Below the pieces are notes generated by a model that ran no database searches, was not told where the DNA came from, and saw nothing but the letters and a program-made list of their open reading frames with translations. 64,000 nucleotides of DNA, from contig NZ_JBIPKE010000020.1 of assembly GCF_044005705.1 (NCBI RefSeq), positions 1-64,000 of the forward strand, written 5' to 3'. Shown in pieces: positions 1 to 7,684 of the stretch. The stretch's first letter is position 1, and each line of letters opens with the position of its first letter. The position numbers and the translations under genes are program-made. This DNA comes from Marinoscillum luteum (lineage in GTDB: Bacteria > Bacteroidota > Bacteroidia > Cytophagales > Cyclobacteriaceae).

Positions 1-3
1 GTC

Positions 4-1251
4 ATGAGAACTACAAACACCTTCGGAGTTCAGTTCATCACAAGAACGAACAAGGCCAAAGATGGCCTACTCCCAATCTATGCCAGGGTCACCGTTGATG
101 GCCGCAGAGTTGAAATATCATTGAAGCGCTGGATCAAACCAAGCGACTGGAATGGCAGCAAAGGCATGGCCAAGGGCAGCCGGGAAGAAATCAAATCGCT
201 CAATCATTATTTGGATGAGGTTCAGGCCCGTATCATGGAATGCTATCAGGAGATGCAGGTACAAAAGCGATTGATCACTGCAGATGCCATCAAAAGCATG
301 TTCCTGGGTACAGACCAAAAGGACTTCACCTTATGCAAGCTGGTGGATTATCACAACCAGGCTATGAGGGATACACTGACTTGGGGCACGATGAAAAACT
401 ACTTCACCACTCAGAAGTACATCCACAGATTTTTGAAAGAGCGGTTTGGTACTACCGACATGTTTCTATCCGAGCTCTCCTATAAGTTCATCACCGATTT
501 TGAATTCTACCTCCGCAATTACAAACCCAAAGACCACCAGAAACCACTTGGCAATAATGGAGTGATGAAGCACCTGGAGCGTTTCCGGAAGATGGTGACT
601 ATGGCTGTAAAAATGGAATGGGTGAGCCGGGATCCATTTGATAAGTACCAGCTCAAATTTCACCGAGTGGATAGGGATTTCCTCAATCACGAAGAGTTGG
701 AGGCAGTAGAAAACAAAGACTTCAAAATTGTGCGTTTGCAGTGGGTAAGGGATCTGTTTGTATTTAGCTGTTATACCGGGCTGGCCTACATCGATGCAAT
801 GAACCTGACACCATCCAATATTACGATTGGCATTGATGGGGAATACTGGCTTTCCACCTGCAGGCAAAAGACTGACCAGCCAGTAAGGGTTCCTATCCTT
901 CCCAAAGCCTGGGAAATAATAGAGAAATACAAGACCCATCCAAGGGCACTGCAGAAAGGATCGGTATTTCCAATGATTTCTAACCAAAAGCTGAACTCCT
1001 ACTTGAAAGAAATTGCCGACCTCTGCGGAATTGAAAAGAACCTCACCTTTCACCTGGCCAGACATACATTTGCTACCACTGTTACCCTTTGCAATGGTGT
1101 GCCTTTGGAAACTGTGAGCAAGATGCTTGGTCATTCAAAAATCACCACTACCCAGGTTTATGCCAAGGTGGTAGAGAAAAAAGTAAGCGAGGATATGCAG
1201 GCTCTCCGTGAAAGGCTGGCAGCACCAAAATTGATGAGAAGGGCGAAATAG
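4..1251 (+). CDS. Tyrosine recombinase (IntDOT-type integrase)
   Basis: A 415-residue site-specific recombinase expected to integrate and excise the element by DNA strand exchange through a covalent tyrosine intermediate. The N-terminus resembles the arm-type DNA-binding domain of Bacteroidota integrases, followed by a SAM-like core-binding domain (about 105-210) and the catalytic domain. Visible catalytic residues are H350-x-x-R353, the LGH motif with H377, and the nucleophile Y386. The first catalytic arginine, normally in TGLR, is alanine here (A261 in TGLAYID). IntDOT is also known to lack this arginine, so I do not read it as inactivation. The ATG is three bases from the window edge and the N-terminus looks complete. 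It is transcribed into the element. Confidence 0.93.
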   Translation: MRTTNTFGVQFITRTNKAKDGLLPIYARVTVDGRRVEISLKRWIKPSDWNGSKGMAKGSREEIKSLNHYLDEVQARIMECYQEMQVQKRLITADAIKSMFLGTDQKDFTLCKLVDYHNQAMRDTLTWGTMKNYFTTQKYIHRFLKERFGTTDMFLSELSYKFITDFEFYLRNYKPKDHQKPLGNNGVMKHLERFRKMVTMAVKMEWVSRDPFDKYQLKFHRVDRDFLNHEELEAVENKDFKIVRLQWVRDLFVFSCYTGLAYIDAMNLTPSNITIGIDGEYWLSTCRQKTDQPVRVPILPKAWEIIEKYKTHPRALQKGSVFPMISNQKLNSYLKEIADLCGIEKNLTFHLARHTFATTVTLCNGVPLETVSKMLGHSKITTTQVYAKVVEKKVSEDMQALRERLAAPKLMRRAK

Positions 1252-1260
1252 CCCTTTTCT

Positions 1261-1323
1261 GTATTTAAGTACTTGCTTAAATACTCGGCATTCCCTAACT
1301 TTGTTAAGCAAATACTTAAATAC
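1261..1323 (+). promoter_or_regulatory. ArsR operon promoter flanked by two operator palindromes
   Basis: A perfect inverted repeat with 9-bp arms (GTATTTAAG, 1261-1269; CTTAAATAC, 1276-1284) and a 6-bp spacer is followed by a weaker copy with 5-bp arms (TTAAG, 1304-1308; CTTAA, 1315-1319) and the same 6-bp spacer. Between them is a perfect Bacteroidota -7 box TAACTTTG (1296-1303). A TTG (1273-1275) lies 20 bp upstream of it as the -33 element. The first palindrome covers the -33 element and the second the start site, which suits repression by the ArsR protein encoded just downstream. Confidence 0.7.
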
Positions 1324-1328
1324 AAGTT

Positions 1329-1697
1329 ATGAATACATGTATCCGTGTCTTTGCCGATAGCGACCAGATCAATAGGTGCAGGGAAGACTTGAAAAGCAAG
1401 GAGGAAGGTTTTTTAGAACTGGCAGATGTACTGAATCTTGCCGGTAATCCGGTCCGCCTCAAAATCCTGTACCTCTTGAAGCAGGAAAATGAACTTTGTC
1501 CGTGCGACTTGTCAGACATCCTGGGCATGACCGTGCCGGCCGTCTCCCAGCATTTGAAAAAGCTGAAGGATGCAGGAATCGTGACGACTAAAAAATCGGG
1601 ACAAACGATCTTTTATTCAGTAGAAGCGCAAAGTCAGCGAATCATTTCATCTGTGCTCGATTTGTATAAGCTCCCAAATTCAATTCCTGCCTTATGA
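1329..1697 (+). CDS. ArsR/SmtB-family metal-responsive repressor
   Basis: A 122-residue winged-helix regulator. The HTH core (about 30-100) has the family pattern of a recognition helix rich in Ser/His/Lys (VSQHLKKL) and a beta-wing ending in IFYSV. The C57-P-C59-D pair in the ELCPCDL helix is the usual thiol metal site of ArsR/CadC proteins, and a third cysteine at position 4 could complete it as in CadC. It is the first gene of the metal operon, 6 bp after two palindromes that flank the promoter, so autorepression released by a soft metal (Hg, As, Cd or Cu) is likely. Which metal cannot be read from sequence. Its last codons overlap the next gene by 4 bp (ATGA). Confidence 0.9.
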   Translation: MNTCIRVFADSDQINRCREDLKSKEEGFLELADVLNLAGNPVRLKILYLLKQENELCPCDLSDILGMTVPAVSQHLKKLKDAGIVTTKKSGQTIFYSVEAQSQRIISSVLDLYKLPNSIPAL

Positions 1698-2083
1698 TAC
1701 CCCATGATCTCACTCAAAGCATAAAGGTTTCGCTAAAAACAGCAACAGGTCAGCTGGGATACATCCTTAGCAAAATAGATGATGTGGACCAGGTTGAAAA
1801 TATCCTTTTGCAGCTAAAAGCTGTGCAGTCCATGCTTACTAAGACTACTTATGAGCTATTGGATGATACCTACAGGAAAGCACTAGCAGAAAGGATCTCG
1901 TCAGCTTACCAGAGCTGCCCTGGCGACTGTGGCAATGAAGAAACAATAGAAAAGCTGAGAACACTATTTCCAGAGCTTAAACTTGAAGAAGTGCCTGAAA
2001 AACTACGAGAAGCCCGCATGGTGGAAGAAGAATTGAAGAAATTTTTATCCGAACGTTTGGATACCCCCTCCCCCCGTGACTGA
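1694..2083 (+). CDS. CsoR/RcnR-like small helical protein, possible metal sensor
   Basis: 129 residues, all predicted helical, translationally coupled to the ArsR gene by an ATGA overlap. Residues 12-65 follow the CsoR/RcnR pattern (ATGQLGYI, then LLQLKAVQSMLTK, then a YELLDDTYRKAL-type helix). The middle has a Cys pair in SCPGDCGNE and the C-terminus is charged and possibly coiled coil. CsoR-type proteins bind Cu(I) or Ni(II) and repress transport genes. Here the canonical Cys-His-Cys sensor positions are not obvious, so it could be a co-sensor, a metal buffer or a degenerate relative. The fold assignment is by pattern only. Confidence 0.5.
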   Translation: MIPHDLTQSIKVSLKTATGQLGYILSKIDDVDQVENILLQLKAVQSMLTKTTYELLDDTYRKALAERISSAYQSCPGDCGNEETIEKLRTLFPELKLEEVPEKLREARMVEEELKKFLSERLDTPSPRD

Positions 2084-2117
2084 CCTTTGGAGAGATGTTT
2101 CATTAAAATAGATTGAT

Positions 2118-2321
2118 ATGAAAAGTAAACTCATGATTTTCGCCACAGCGGGTATTCTCGCAATTGGTGGCCTTGCTTACGGGATCAACTCATCTCCAAA
2201 AGCTTGTCCTTTGGAAGGTACTCCAGATTGTCCAAAAGTTACCTGCCCTTTGGCAGGCACTCCGGAATGTCCTTATGATATGAAAGTGGCGGAAGTACCC
2301 GCCTGCTGTAAGAAAAAGTAA
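2118..2321 (+). CDS. Small exported CPLxGTPxCP-repeat protein
   Basis: A 67-residue protein of unknown function. An N-terminal hydrophobic segment (about 5-23) would act as signal peptide or anchor. The rest carries two copies of the repeat CPL(E/A)GTP(D/E)CP, an intervening V-T-C, and a terminal ACCKKK, giving seven cysteines in about 40 residues. Such spacing suggests soft-metal binding in the periplasm. It lies between the regulators and the mercuric transport gene and is probably co-transcribed with them. I do not recognise a named family. Confidence 0.7.
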   Translation: MKSKLMIFATAGILAIGGLAYGINSSPKACPLEGTPDCPKVTCPLAGTPECPYDMKVAEVPACCKKK

Positions 2322-2363
2322 CTGGGAGGGCGCAGAGCCCTTCTTTTTTTGAAAATTAAGTAT

Positions 2364-2963
2364 ATGAAAAATTCCCTTTTAACCAGCGGCCTTTTAGCTG
2401 CTTTAGTAAGTTCACTTTGCTGCATCACCCCGGTGCTTGCATTAGTGGCCGGTGCAAGCGGGATTGCGTCCACTTTCTCATGGCTCGATCCGGCAAGGCC
2501 TTTTTTTGTCGGCATCACAGTGGTTGTATTAGGCTTTGCCTGGTATCAGAAATTCAAACCAAAGGCCAAAGAGGAAAAAGAATGTGCCTGTGAGGAGGAC
2601 CTTCAGCCCTCCTTTTGGCAAACAAAAAAGTTCCTTTCAATAATCACGGTCTTTGCTGCCCTGATGTTGGTGTTCCCGCTTTATGCTCACATTTTCTACC
2701 CTAAATCTGAAAAGCAAGTGATCATCGTTGATAAGTCAGACATTCAGACCGTAAATTTTCAAATCAAAGGCATGACTTGTCAGGGGTGCGCAGCGCATGT
2801 AGTGCATGAAGTAAATAAGCTCAGCGGCATCCTGAATGTAACCGCCTCCTCCGACCAGGGGAATGCCATCGTGGAGTTTGACAAGTCCAAAACAAGTATC
2901 CCGAAAATTGAGGAAGCCATCAACTCAACCGGATATTCCGTGACTAATAAAACAGAGAAATAA
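2364..2963 (+). CDS. Mercuric transport fusion protein MerTP
   Basis: MerT-like membrane protein fused to a MerP-like domain, 199 residues. The MerT part has a first helix with the vicinal cysteine pair SLCCITP (about residue 18), a second helix, a cytoplasmic Cys pair (ECACEED, about 73-79) and a third helix. The C-terminal 70 residues form an HMA fold with the GMTCQGC metal site. MerTP proteins carry Hg(II) across the inner membrane. I start at the ATG at 2364 because its signal-like N-terminus (MKNSLLTSGLL) fits MerT; an in-frame TTG at 2349 would add only five residues. No merA reductase is in the window, which is odd for a mercury system. It directly abuts the next gene. Confidence 0.88.
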   Translation: MKNSLLTSGLLAALVSSLCCITPVLALVAGASGIASTFSWLDPARPFFVGITVVVLGFAWYQKFKPKAKEEKECACEEDLQPSFWQTKKFLSIITVFAALMLVFPLYAHIFYPKSEKQVIIVDKSDIQTVNFQIKGMTCQGCAAHVVHEVNKLSGILNVTASSDQGNAIVEFDKSKTSIPKIEEAINSTGYSVTNKTEK

Positions 2964-3176
2964 ATGGAAATCATATTAGAATCAACCATCACCTGCCCCA
3001 ATTGTGGCCATCAGAAGGAAGAAACCATGCCCAATGACGCCTGTCAGTATTTTTACGAATGCGAAAACTGCCACCAGGTGCTAAAACCAAAAGAAGGAGA
3101 TTGTTGCGTGTATTGTAGTTATGGAACAAAGGCTTGTCCTCCGATTCAAGAGGGTAGTAAAAAAAACTGCTGTTAA
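2964..3176 (+). CDS. GDCCVxC-domain Cys-rich small protein
   Basis: A 70-residue soluble protein with ten cysteines: an N-terminal CPNCG ribbon half, a CENC knuckle, then the hallmark GDCCVYCSYG and a final KKNCC. It matches the GDCCVxC family (some members are selenoproteins), which is usually found beside MerT-type transporters. The role is thought to be metal or metalloid handling, perhaps handing ions to or from the transporter, but no biochemistry is assumed here. The ATG follows the merTP stop with no gap, so the two are translated together. A related domain is fused to a methyltransferase at 17790-18707. Confidence 0.82.
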   Translation: MEIILESTITCPNCGHQKEETMPNDACQYFYECENCHQVLKPKEGDCCVYCSYGTKACPPIQEGSKKNCC

Positions 3177-3188
3177 ACGGCAAGGATT

Positions 3189-3932
3189 ATGGAGGCCTTC
3201 AGATTGTTTTTTAAAGACGGTATTGGTGTATATTCAGGACATGTTGCCACTACTAAACTTCACGCACATCATGCCACAGAAATAATCTATTGCACTCAGG
3301 GTCAACATAAAATAATTGATAATAGTGGCAAAGAAAATTTTAGCGTTTTGTCTATAATCCCTCATGACATAAAACATCAATTTAGCTGTCATGGAAATAG
3401 TATTCCTGTTTTCATTTTTATGGATCCTTTCCATCAGTTTTCAGAACGTTTAAAACAGACATATCAACTTGATAAGGAAATTATTGGTCTTCAAAAATTA
3501 CCGAATGAACAAATCATGAATGAATTCAAGCATTGGATCATGGGCAAGGAGATTGATGTCATGCATTATACCAGACTATTAGTGGATCAATTGACTGGTC
3601 ATCATACTTATTCAACTCAATCAGATCAAAGGATTGTCAATTCCATTCAACACATTAAAGAATCACTTAGTCAGGAAATGAGAATTGAAGACATGGCTTC
3701 AAAGGTTCACTTGTCTGCGTCAAGGTATGCTCATTTATTTAAAGAGCACGTGGGAATTCCATTTCGGAGGTATATTCTGTGGGCAAGAATGCAGTCCACA
3801 GTCGAATCAATCATATTAGGAAATTCATTGACCATAGCTTGTTATGATGGTGGCTTCTCAGACCTTCCACACTTTTCAAAGACGTTTACTGAAATGTTTG
3901 GCGTTGCGCCTTCCAGTGTTCTGAAAGGTTAG
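3189..3932 (+). CDS. AraC-family transcriptional regulator
   Basis: 247 residues: an N-terminal cupin-like sensor region (about 1-135, with the HAHHATEIIYC pattern) and a C-terminal double HTH (about 150-245) with the AraC signatures SxSRYAHLFKEHVGIPFRRYI and GFSDLPHFSKTFTEMFGVAPS. AraC proteins usually activate nearby promoters on binding a small molecule. The gene sits 12 bp after the mercury module and looks AT-richer than it, which suggests separate acquisition. Likely targets are itself or the desaturase-like gene that follows, but no half-site pair is evident. Confidence 0.9.
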   Translation: MEAFRLFFKDGIGVYSGHVATTKLHAHHATEIIYCTQGQHKIIDNSGKENFSVLSIIPHDIKHQFSCHGNSIPVFIFMDPFHQFSERLKQTYQLDKEIIGLQKLPNEQIMNEFKHWIMGKEIDVMHYTRLLVDQLTGHHTYSTQSDQRIVNSIQHIKESLSQEMRIEDMASKVHLSASRYAHLFKEHVGIPFRRYILWARMQSTVESIILGNSLTIACYDGGFSDLPHFSKTFTEMFGVAPSSVLKG

Positions 3933-3994
3933 CAGGTTTATACAAGTAATTCAATTTAAGGCTATTCATCTTTGTAGGGTAAAAAATCTACAGG

Positions 3995-4840
3995 ATGAAA
4001 AGAATACTGCAATACAGCCTCTACCCAATATTCATGCTTTCGGCTTGGTGCCTGATACTGTTGGGTGTACAATCAGGGTTGAACCAATACCTTGTGACTA
4101 TCCCGATCATTGCCCTGTTTGGCATAATCGCTTTGTTTCTTGAAAAATGGATGCCGTTCGAGAAAAACTGGCTGGACGGCAAAGACTGGAATCTTGATTT
4201 TACCTATTATATCATAAACTACCTGATCAAAATATCAGCGCAGTTTAGCTTTATCTGGGTCTCTGCTTATTTTACTTTCTTCAAATGGTTCCCTACGAAT
4301 ATACCACTATGGATACAGGTAATATTTGCACTAATAATCATTGATTTCTTTTTATTTTTTGTACACTGGCAAAGTCACAAGTACCAATGGTTGTGGAAGC
4401 TTCATGCCATTCATCACAGCTCGGAACGGCTATATTTTCTCAATGGCGAAAAACGCCATGCACTCCATCAGATATTAGAAGGTGGTCCGGGAATCATCGC
4501 TTGTCTGATTATTGGTGTGCCCCAACAAGTTGTTGTACTCGCACTTGCATTCCTGGCAATCAATATGATGATGCAACATACCAATCTGGATTATAAAGCA
4601 GGGATACTAAAGAAGTTCTTTTGTGTGGCAGAGTTACACAGGTGGCACCATCGAGCTGACTTCAAGGATGCACAGGTAAATTACGGGGCATGGTTGACCA
4701 TTTGGGACTACATCTTCAAAACCAGCTTTGATGATCCGAAAATTTACACATCCGAAGGTATTGGGGAAATTGGTATAGCAGAAGAGCCAAACTTTCCGAA
4801 ATCTTATCTAAAGCAGATAGCATATCCATTTCGAAAATAG
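3995..4840 (+). CDS. Sterol desaturase/fatty-acid hydroxylase-superfamily membrane enzyme
   Basis: 281 residues with four or so transmembrane helices and the conserved histidine clusters of the superfamily: HWQSH (about 124), HAIHHSS (about 137), MMQHTN (about 190) and HRWHHRAD (about 215). These bind a di-iron centre that hydroxylates or desaturates membrane lipids. The substrate cannot be inferred. It lies between an AraC regulator and the copper block, 62 bp after the former. Its association with metal resistance may be through lipid modification under stress or simply cargo accretion. Confidence 0.87.
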   Translation: MKRILQYSLYPIFMLSAWCLILLGVQSGLNQYLVTIPIIALFGIIALFLEKWMPFEKNWLDGKDWNLDFTYYIINYLIKISAQFSFIWVSAYFTFFKWFPTNIPLWIQVIFALIIIDFFLFFVHWQSHKYQWLWKLHAIHHSSERLYFLNGEKRHALHQILEGGPGIIACLIIGVPQQVVVLALAFLAINMMMQHTNLDYKAGILKKFFCVAELHRWHHRADFKDAQVNYGAWLTIWDYIFKTSFDDPKIYTSEGIGEIGIAEEPNFPKSYLKQIAYPFRK

Positions 4841-4923
4841 ATAGCGACTCTCTTTATCATCTTCACGCACCTGTAACAATCCCAAAGAGTACTGATTTCA
4901 GTTGGATAAACCCGCCTTTGTTC

Positions 4924-4993
4924 AAACATGATGTAGGTCATGTTTTGACATGTGCAATGTCATAGCCCTCTCAATAACCGTTGCGTACTTTTG
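4924..4993 (+). promoter_or_regulatory. Activator-type promoter with two adjacent palindromes
   Basis: A perfect palindrome with 8-bp arms (AAACATGA-TGTAGG-TCATGTTT, 4924-4945) is immediately followed by a second (TGACAT-GTGCA-ATGTCA, 4946-4962). A perfect -7 box TACTTTTG lies at 4986-4993. No TTG -33 element is present at the right distance. Assuming a start near 5000, the palindromes centre at about -65 and -46, positions typical of Crp/Fnr-type activators, whose half-sites the TGA...TCA cores resemble. It would drive the small Cys/His protein and porin genes. The regulator identity is inferred. Confidence 0.5.
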
Positions 4994-5035
4994 AGTCATA
5001 TTGAAGTGGATACTAAATAGATTCCCTTTCAATGA

Positions 5036-5440
5036 ATGGCATTTTACATTAAAAGGCTCATGAAGCGCAACTTATATATCGTCCTGCTCATTGTAATGCT
5101 TCTCCCTGGCAAAGGGATGGCAGTGTTTCAGCACTTTTGCGGGGGCGAACTGATCAGCTTCGAGCTTTTTCTAAAACACCACGAACCATGCTGTGACGAT
5201 CACAGCAACCCTTGTGATGGTTGTGAGGATCAGGAAACCATCTTCTCTCTCGATGATTTCAGGACACCTCATTCTGACATTCCGGTCATTGCTTCTTCAC
5301 AAGTGGCATTGGCTCAGCCTTCTTTTCATTTGCCTTCTACACAATTTTTCGAGTCAAGAAACTACACAACTCCTAAAAAGGCTCCCCCCGGCTGGTCAGG
5401 GCGGTATCGCTCTATCCTGTTCCAGTCATTTCTTCTTTAG
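5036..5440 (+). CDS. Small exported Cys/His protein, HYC_CC_PP-like
   Basis: 134 residues with a signal peptide or anchor (about 9-28). An alternative start at 5060 (MKRNLYIVLL) gives a more typical signal. The mature part carries FQHFCGGEL, HHEPCCDDH, CDGCED and a C-terminal APPG segment followed by ILFQSFLL. This matches the Bacteroidota HYC_CC_PP pattern (aromatic-Cys, Cys-Cys, Pro-Pro, hydrophobic tail). Function is unknown; copper binding in the periplasm is likely from the residues and from position before metal-efflux genes. It is the first of three such genes in this block (also 7144 and 25839), each directly upstream of an outer-membrane or RND component. Confidence 0.75.
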   Translation: MAFYIKRLMKRNLYIVLLIVMLLPGKGMAVFQHFCGGELISFELFLKHHEPCCDDHSNPCDGCEDQETIFSLDDFRTPHSDIPVIASSQVALAQPSFHLPSTQFFESRNYTTPKKAPPGWSGRYRSILFQSFLL

Positions 5441-5462
5441 CTAACATCTGATTATCAGTTAG

Positions 5463-5489
5463 TTGCCCGGTTATAAAACCTTCGGGCAA
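5463..5489 (+). other. Intergenic hairpin
   Basis: Perfect 7-bp inverted repeat TTGCCCG (5463-5469) and CGGGCAA (5483-5489) between the small Cys/His gene and the porin. No T-run follows, so it is more likely a transcript-processing or partial attenuation structure than a full terminator. A second inverted repeat, CTGTTC and GAACAG, lies further on near 5520. Confidence 0.4.
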
Positions 5490-5611
5490 TGTCGGAAATG
5501 GTTCTGTGAAATATAGCTGTTCCGGGATATTCGAACAGCATTAGACACGATCTATCCGACAAAACTATCATCAAGTTTCTTTAATCAGACTTTCAACAAA
5601 TTGTTAAAATC

Positions 5612-6910
5612 ATGAAAACGTTTCATAAAATTCAATTGGTATTCATTGCCTTGACACTGATGGTGATCAATACCACATACGCCCAACAACCAGGCTTGCA
5701 GTATTTCAGGCCAAACGATAAAAACGGCCTGAATGTATTCGAGCCCTCAAAAGAGGATACAGTCATCTTTGAAGGCCTCAAAGTAAGAGTAGGCGGTGAT
5801 TTCGCCATGCAATTTCAGGGTCTTAACCAAAGTAATGATGCTGGTACCTTGGTTGAGCTTGGTTCCGATTTCAATTTACCTTCAGCTAACCTCAACCTTG
5901 ACGTTCAGGTAATGGAAGGTGTTCGGATGCACCTCAGGACCTATCTTTCTTCCAGAGCACACAACGAAGCATGGATTAAGGGTGGATACATGAGAGTGGA
6001 TAATCTTGACTTTGTTAAACCCGGGTTTCTGGAAGGAGTAATGAAATATGCAAGTATTACCATAGGGTTAGATGAGTTCAACTATGGAGACGCACATTTC
6101 AGGAGAACGGACAATGCGAGAGGTATTTTCAACCCTTTTGTGGGGAATTATCTTATGGATGCATTCTCCACCGAGGCATTCGGAGAGCTTACAGTTCAAA
6201 AGAATGGTTTATTGGCAGTGGTTGGGTTGACAAACGGCAAGCTCAATCAAAATGTAACTGTGAACGACAATACAGACAATAAGCCTTCTTTCTTCGGTAA
6301 GTTGGGGTACGATAAACAACTGAGCGAGGATTTGAGAGTACGATTGACCGGATCCTGGTACATCAATAAAGGCACCTCAACAGGCACCTATCTATATGGT
6401 GGAGACCGTGGAGGCTCCAGGTATTACAATGTGCTTTTTACAGTACCGGATGTGGATGGCAATACCGAAGGTGGCCCTCGTGATGGTCAGTTTAATGCCA
6501 GATTTACAAAGCTCACAGCCTTGCAGATTAACCCGTTTATCAAGTTCAAAGGCTTGGAGTTCTTTGGTATTTATGAACTGGCCGATGGAAGCAACGAATT
6601 CACAACACCTCAAGCTGACACAGAGGGCGCATTCACACAAATAGCAGCTGAGGTATTGTATAGGTTTGGAGCTGATGAACGTTTCTATCTTGGGGGTAGA
6701 TATAATACAGTAACTGGTAAAATGCGTGAAAGTGCCACAGAAGATTTGGAAATCAGCAGGGTCAATTTTGGTGGAGGCTGGTATCTTTCAAAGAACGTTT
6801 TAACAAAAGTTGAGTACATGAAGCAGCAATATGAAGGCAATGCTTGGACAGGGCGTTTTGCCGGGGCTGAATTTAGTGGAGTCGTGGTTGAAGCGGTGAT
6901 TAGTTTCTGA
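5612..6910 (+). CDS. Outer-membrane beta-barrel porin
   Basis: 432 residues with a clear signal peptide ending near TYAQQ (about 24-26). The rest alternates short amphipathic strands and Gly/Asn-rich turns and ends in EAVISF, a C-terminal phenylalanine typical of outer-membrane barrels. The pattern is that of porins related to phosphate- or carbohydrate-selective channels; substrate cannot be read. In this position it could let ions or ligands cross the outer membrane alongside the Cus-type system. It is followed by a strong terminator. Confidence 0.75.
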   Translation: MKTFHKIQLVFIALTLMVINTTYAQQPGLQYFRPNDKNGLNVFEPSKEDTVIFEGLKVRVGGDFAMQFQGLNQSNDAGTLVELGSDFNLPSANLNLDVQVMEGVRMHLRTYLSSRAHNEAWIKGGYMRVDNLDFVKPGFLEGVMKYASITIGLDEFNYGDAHFRRTDNARGIFNPFVGNYLMDAFSTEAFGELTVQKNGLLAVVGLTNGKLNQNVTVNDNTDNKPSFFGKLGYDKQLSEDLRVRLTGSWYINKGTSTGTYLYGGDRGGSRYYNVLFTVPDVDGNTEGGPRDGQFNARFTKLTALQINPFIKFKGLEFFGIYELADGSNEFTTPQADTEGAFTQIAAEVLYRFGADERFYLGGRYNTVTGKMRESATEDLEISRVNFGGGWYLSKNVLTKVEYMKQQYEGNAWTGRFAGAEFSGVVVEAVISF

Positions 6911-6912
6911 CG

Positions 6913-6955
6913 GAACTCCCGTGTGGATGAGTTCACCCACACGGGGTTCTTTTCA
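6913..6955 (+). terminator. Rho-independent terminator after the porin
   Basis: Inverted repeat CCCGTGTGG (6918-6926) and CCACACGGG (6937-6945), extended by GAAC and GTTC, followed by a T-rich run (TTCTTTTC). It lies three bases after the porin stop and ends the 5036-6910 transcript. Confidence 0.8.
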
Positions 6956-7143
6956 TTCCTGATCATTCCTGAATAAGAGATAACGACTTTAAAAATAAGC
7001 ATCAACAGACCAAAATTTTTAGATGGAAAATAAATCTCAAACATCTACATATTGAGGTATTTGAAATACAAACCATCATTTTTGATATTAAAATCGAACA
7101 TTCTGAACTAAATTCCGTAGATTCGTATTAGACTTTCTCCAAA

Positions 7144-7578
7144 GTGCAACGTTTTAGAAAAATATCGGCCATCCTGCTTTCCATATTGGTGCTGCTCAGT
7201 TCCACGAGCTTCACCTTTGGTATGCATTTTTGCATGGGGCAGTTGGAGAGCATTGCACTTTTTTCCGGGGCTGAGCCCTGCGAAATGGCCACACAGAAAT
7301 CACCTTGTGCCACGAATAAGCATGATCCAGATTGCGAACATCAGCAGGTCACTAAAAAGGGTTGTTGCGAAGACCAGACTGTAGTAATGGAAGGACATGA
7401 AGACCTTACCCAAGTGTCCAAAGTTGCGGTTCCTGATTTTCAAATGATCGCAGTTTTCTACGCTGTGGTATCCTTTCTTTTCAGCGCTCCTGCAGTTGAT
7501 TATTATTCGTATAACGATTATTCCCCCCCTCTGATTGAGCGTGACATACCTGTGCTCGTTCAATCCTTCCTTATTTAA
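7144..7578 (+). CDS. Small exported Cys/His protein, HYC_CC_PP-like (second copy)
   Basis: 144 residues from a GTG start; no ATG precedes the signal peptide. After the signal (about 6-26) come FGMHFCMGQLES, several spaced cysteines, KKGCCEDQ, and the tail YSPPLIERDIPVLVQSFLI. This is the full aromatic-Cys / CC / PP layout of the HYC_CC_PP family. The residues suit copper or silver binding. It precedes the CusA-like pump by 106 bp. The pump's own promoter is not evident, so the two are probably one transcript. About 230 bp upstream are otherwise empty apart from a short GTATT-TGA-AATAC palindrome (7057-7069). Confidence 0.8.
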   Translation: MQRFRKISAILLSILVLLSSTSFTFGMHFCMGQLESIALFSGAEPCEMATQKSPCATNKHDPDCEHQQVTKKGCCEDQTVVMEGHEDLTQVSKVAVPDFQMIAVFYAVVSFLFSAPAVDYYSYNDYSPPLIERDIPVLVQSFLI

Positions 7579-7684
7579 GCTTTTCATTCAATTCTTTCAC
7601 TAGGCATAGCATTATGCTGCGCCACAAGTGCATGCATTTGTATGCGCTCAAGTCAATCCAGTTTTAAAGAAAATTGAATGAAAA

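Noticed and set aside
466..1134. 222-codon open frame antisense to the integrase
   Set aside because: It lies wholly opposite a well-supported gene and its translation has no recognisable pattern.
4..1251. Integrase called inactive because the first catalytic Arg is Ala
   Set aside because: IntDOT-type recombinases lack this Arg and still work; the other catalytic residues are intact.
6964..7143. Promoter for the second small Cys/His gene
   Set aside because: No TAnnTTTG box or TTG at suitable spacing; only a weak GTATT-TGA-AATAC palindrome is visible.
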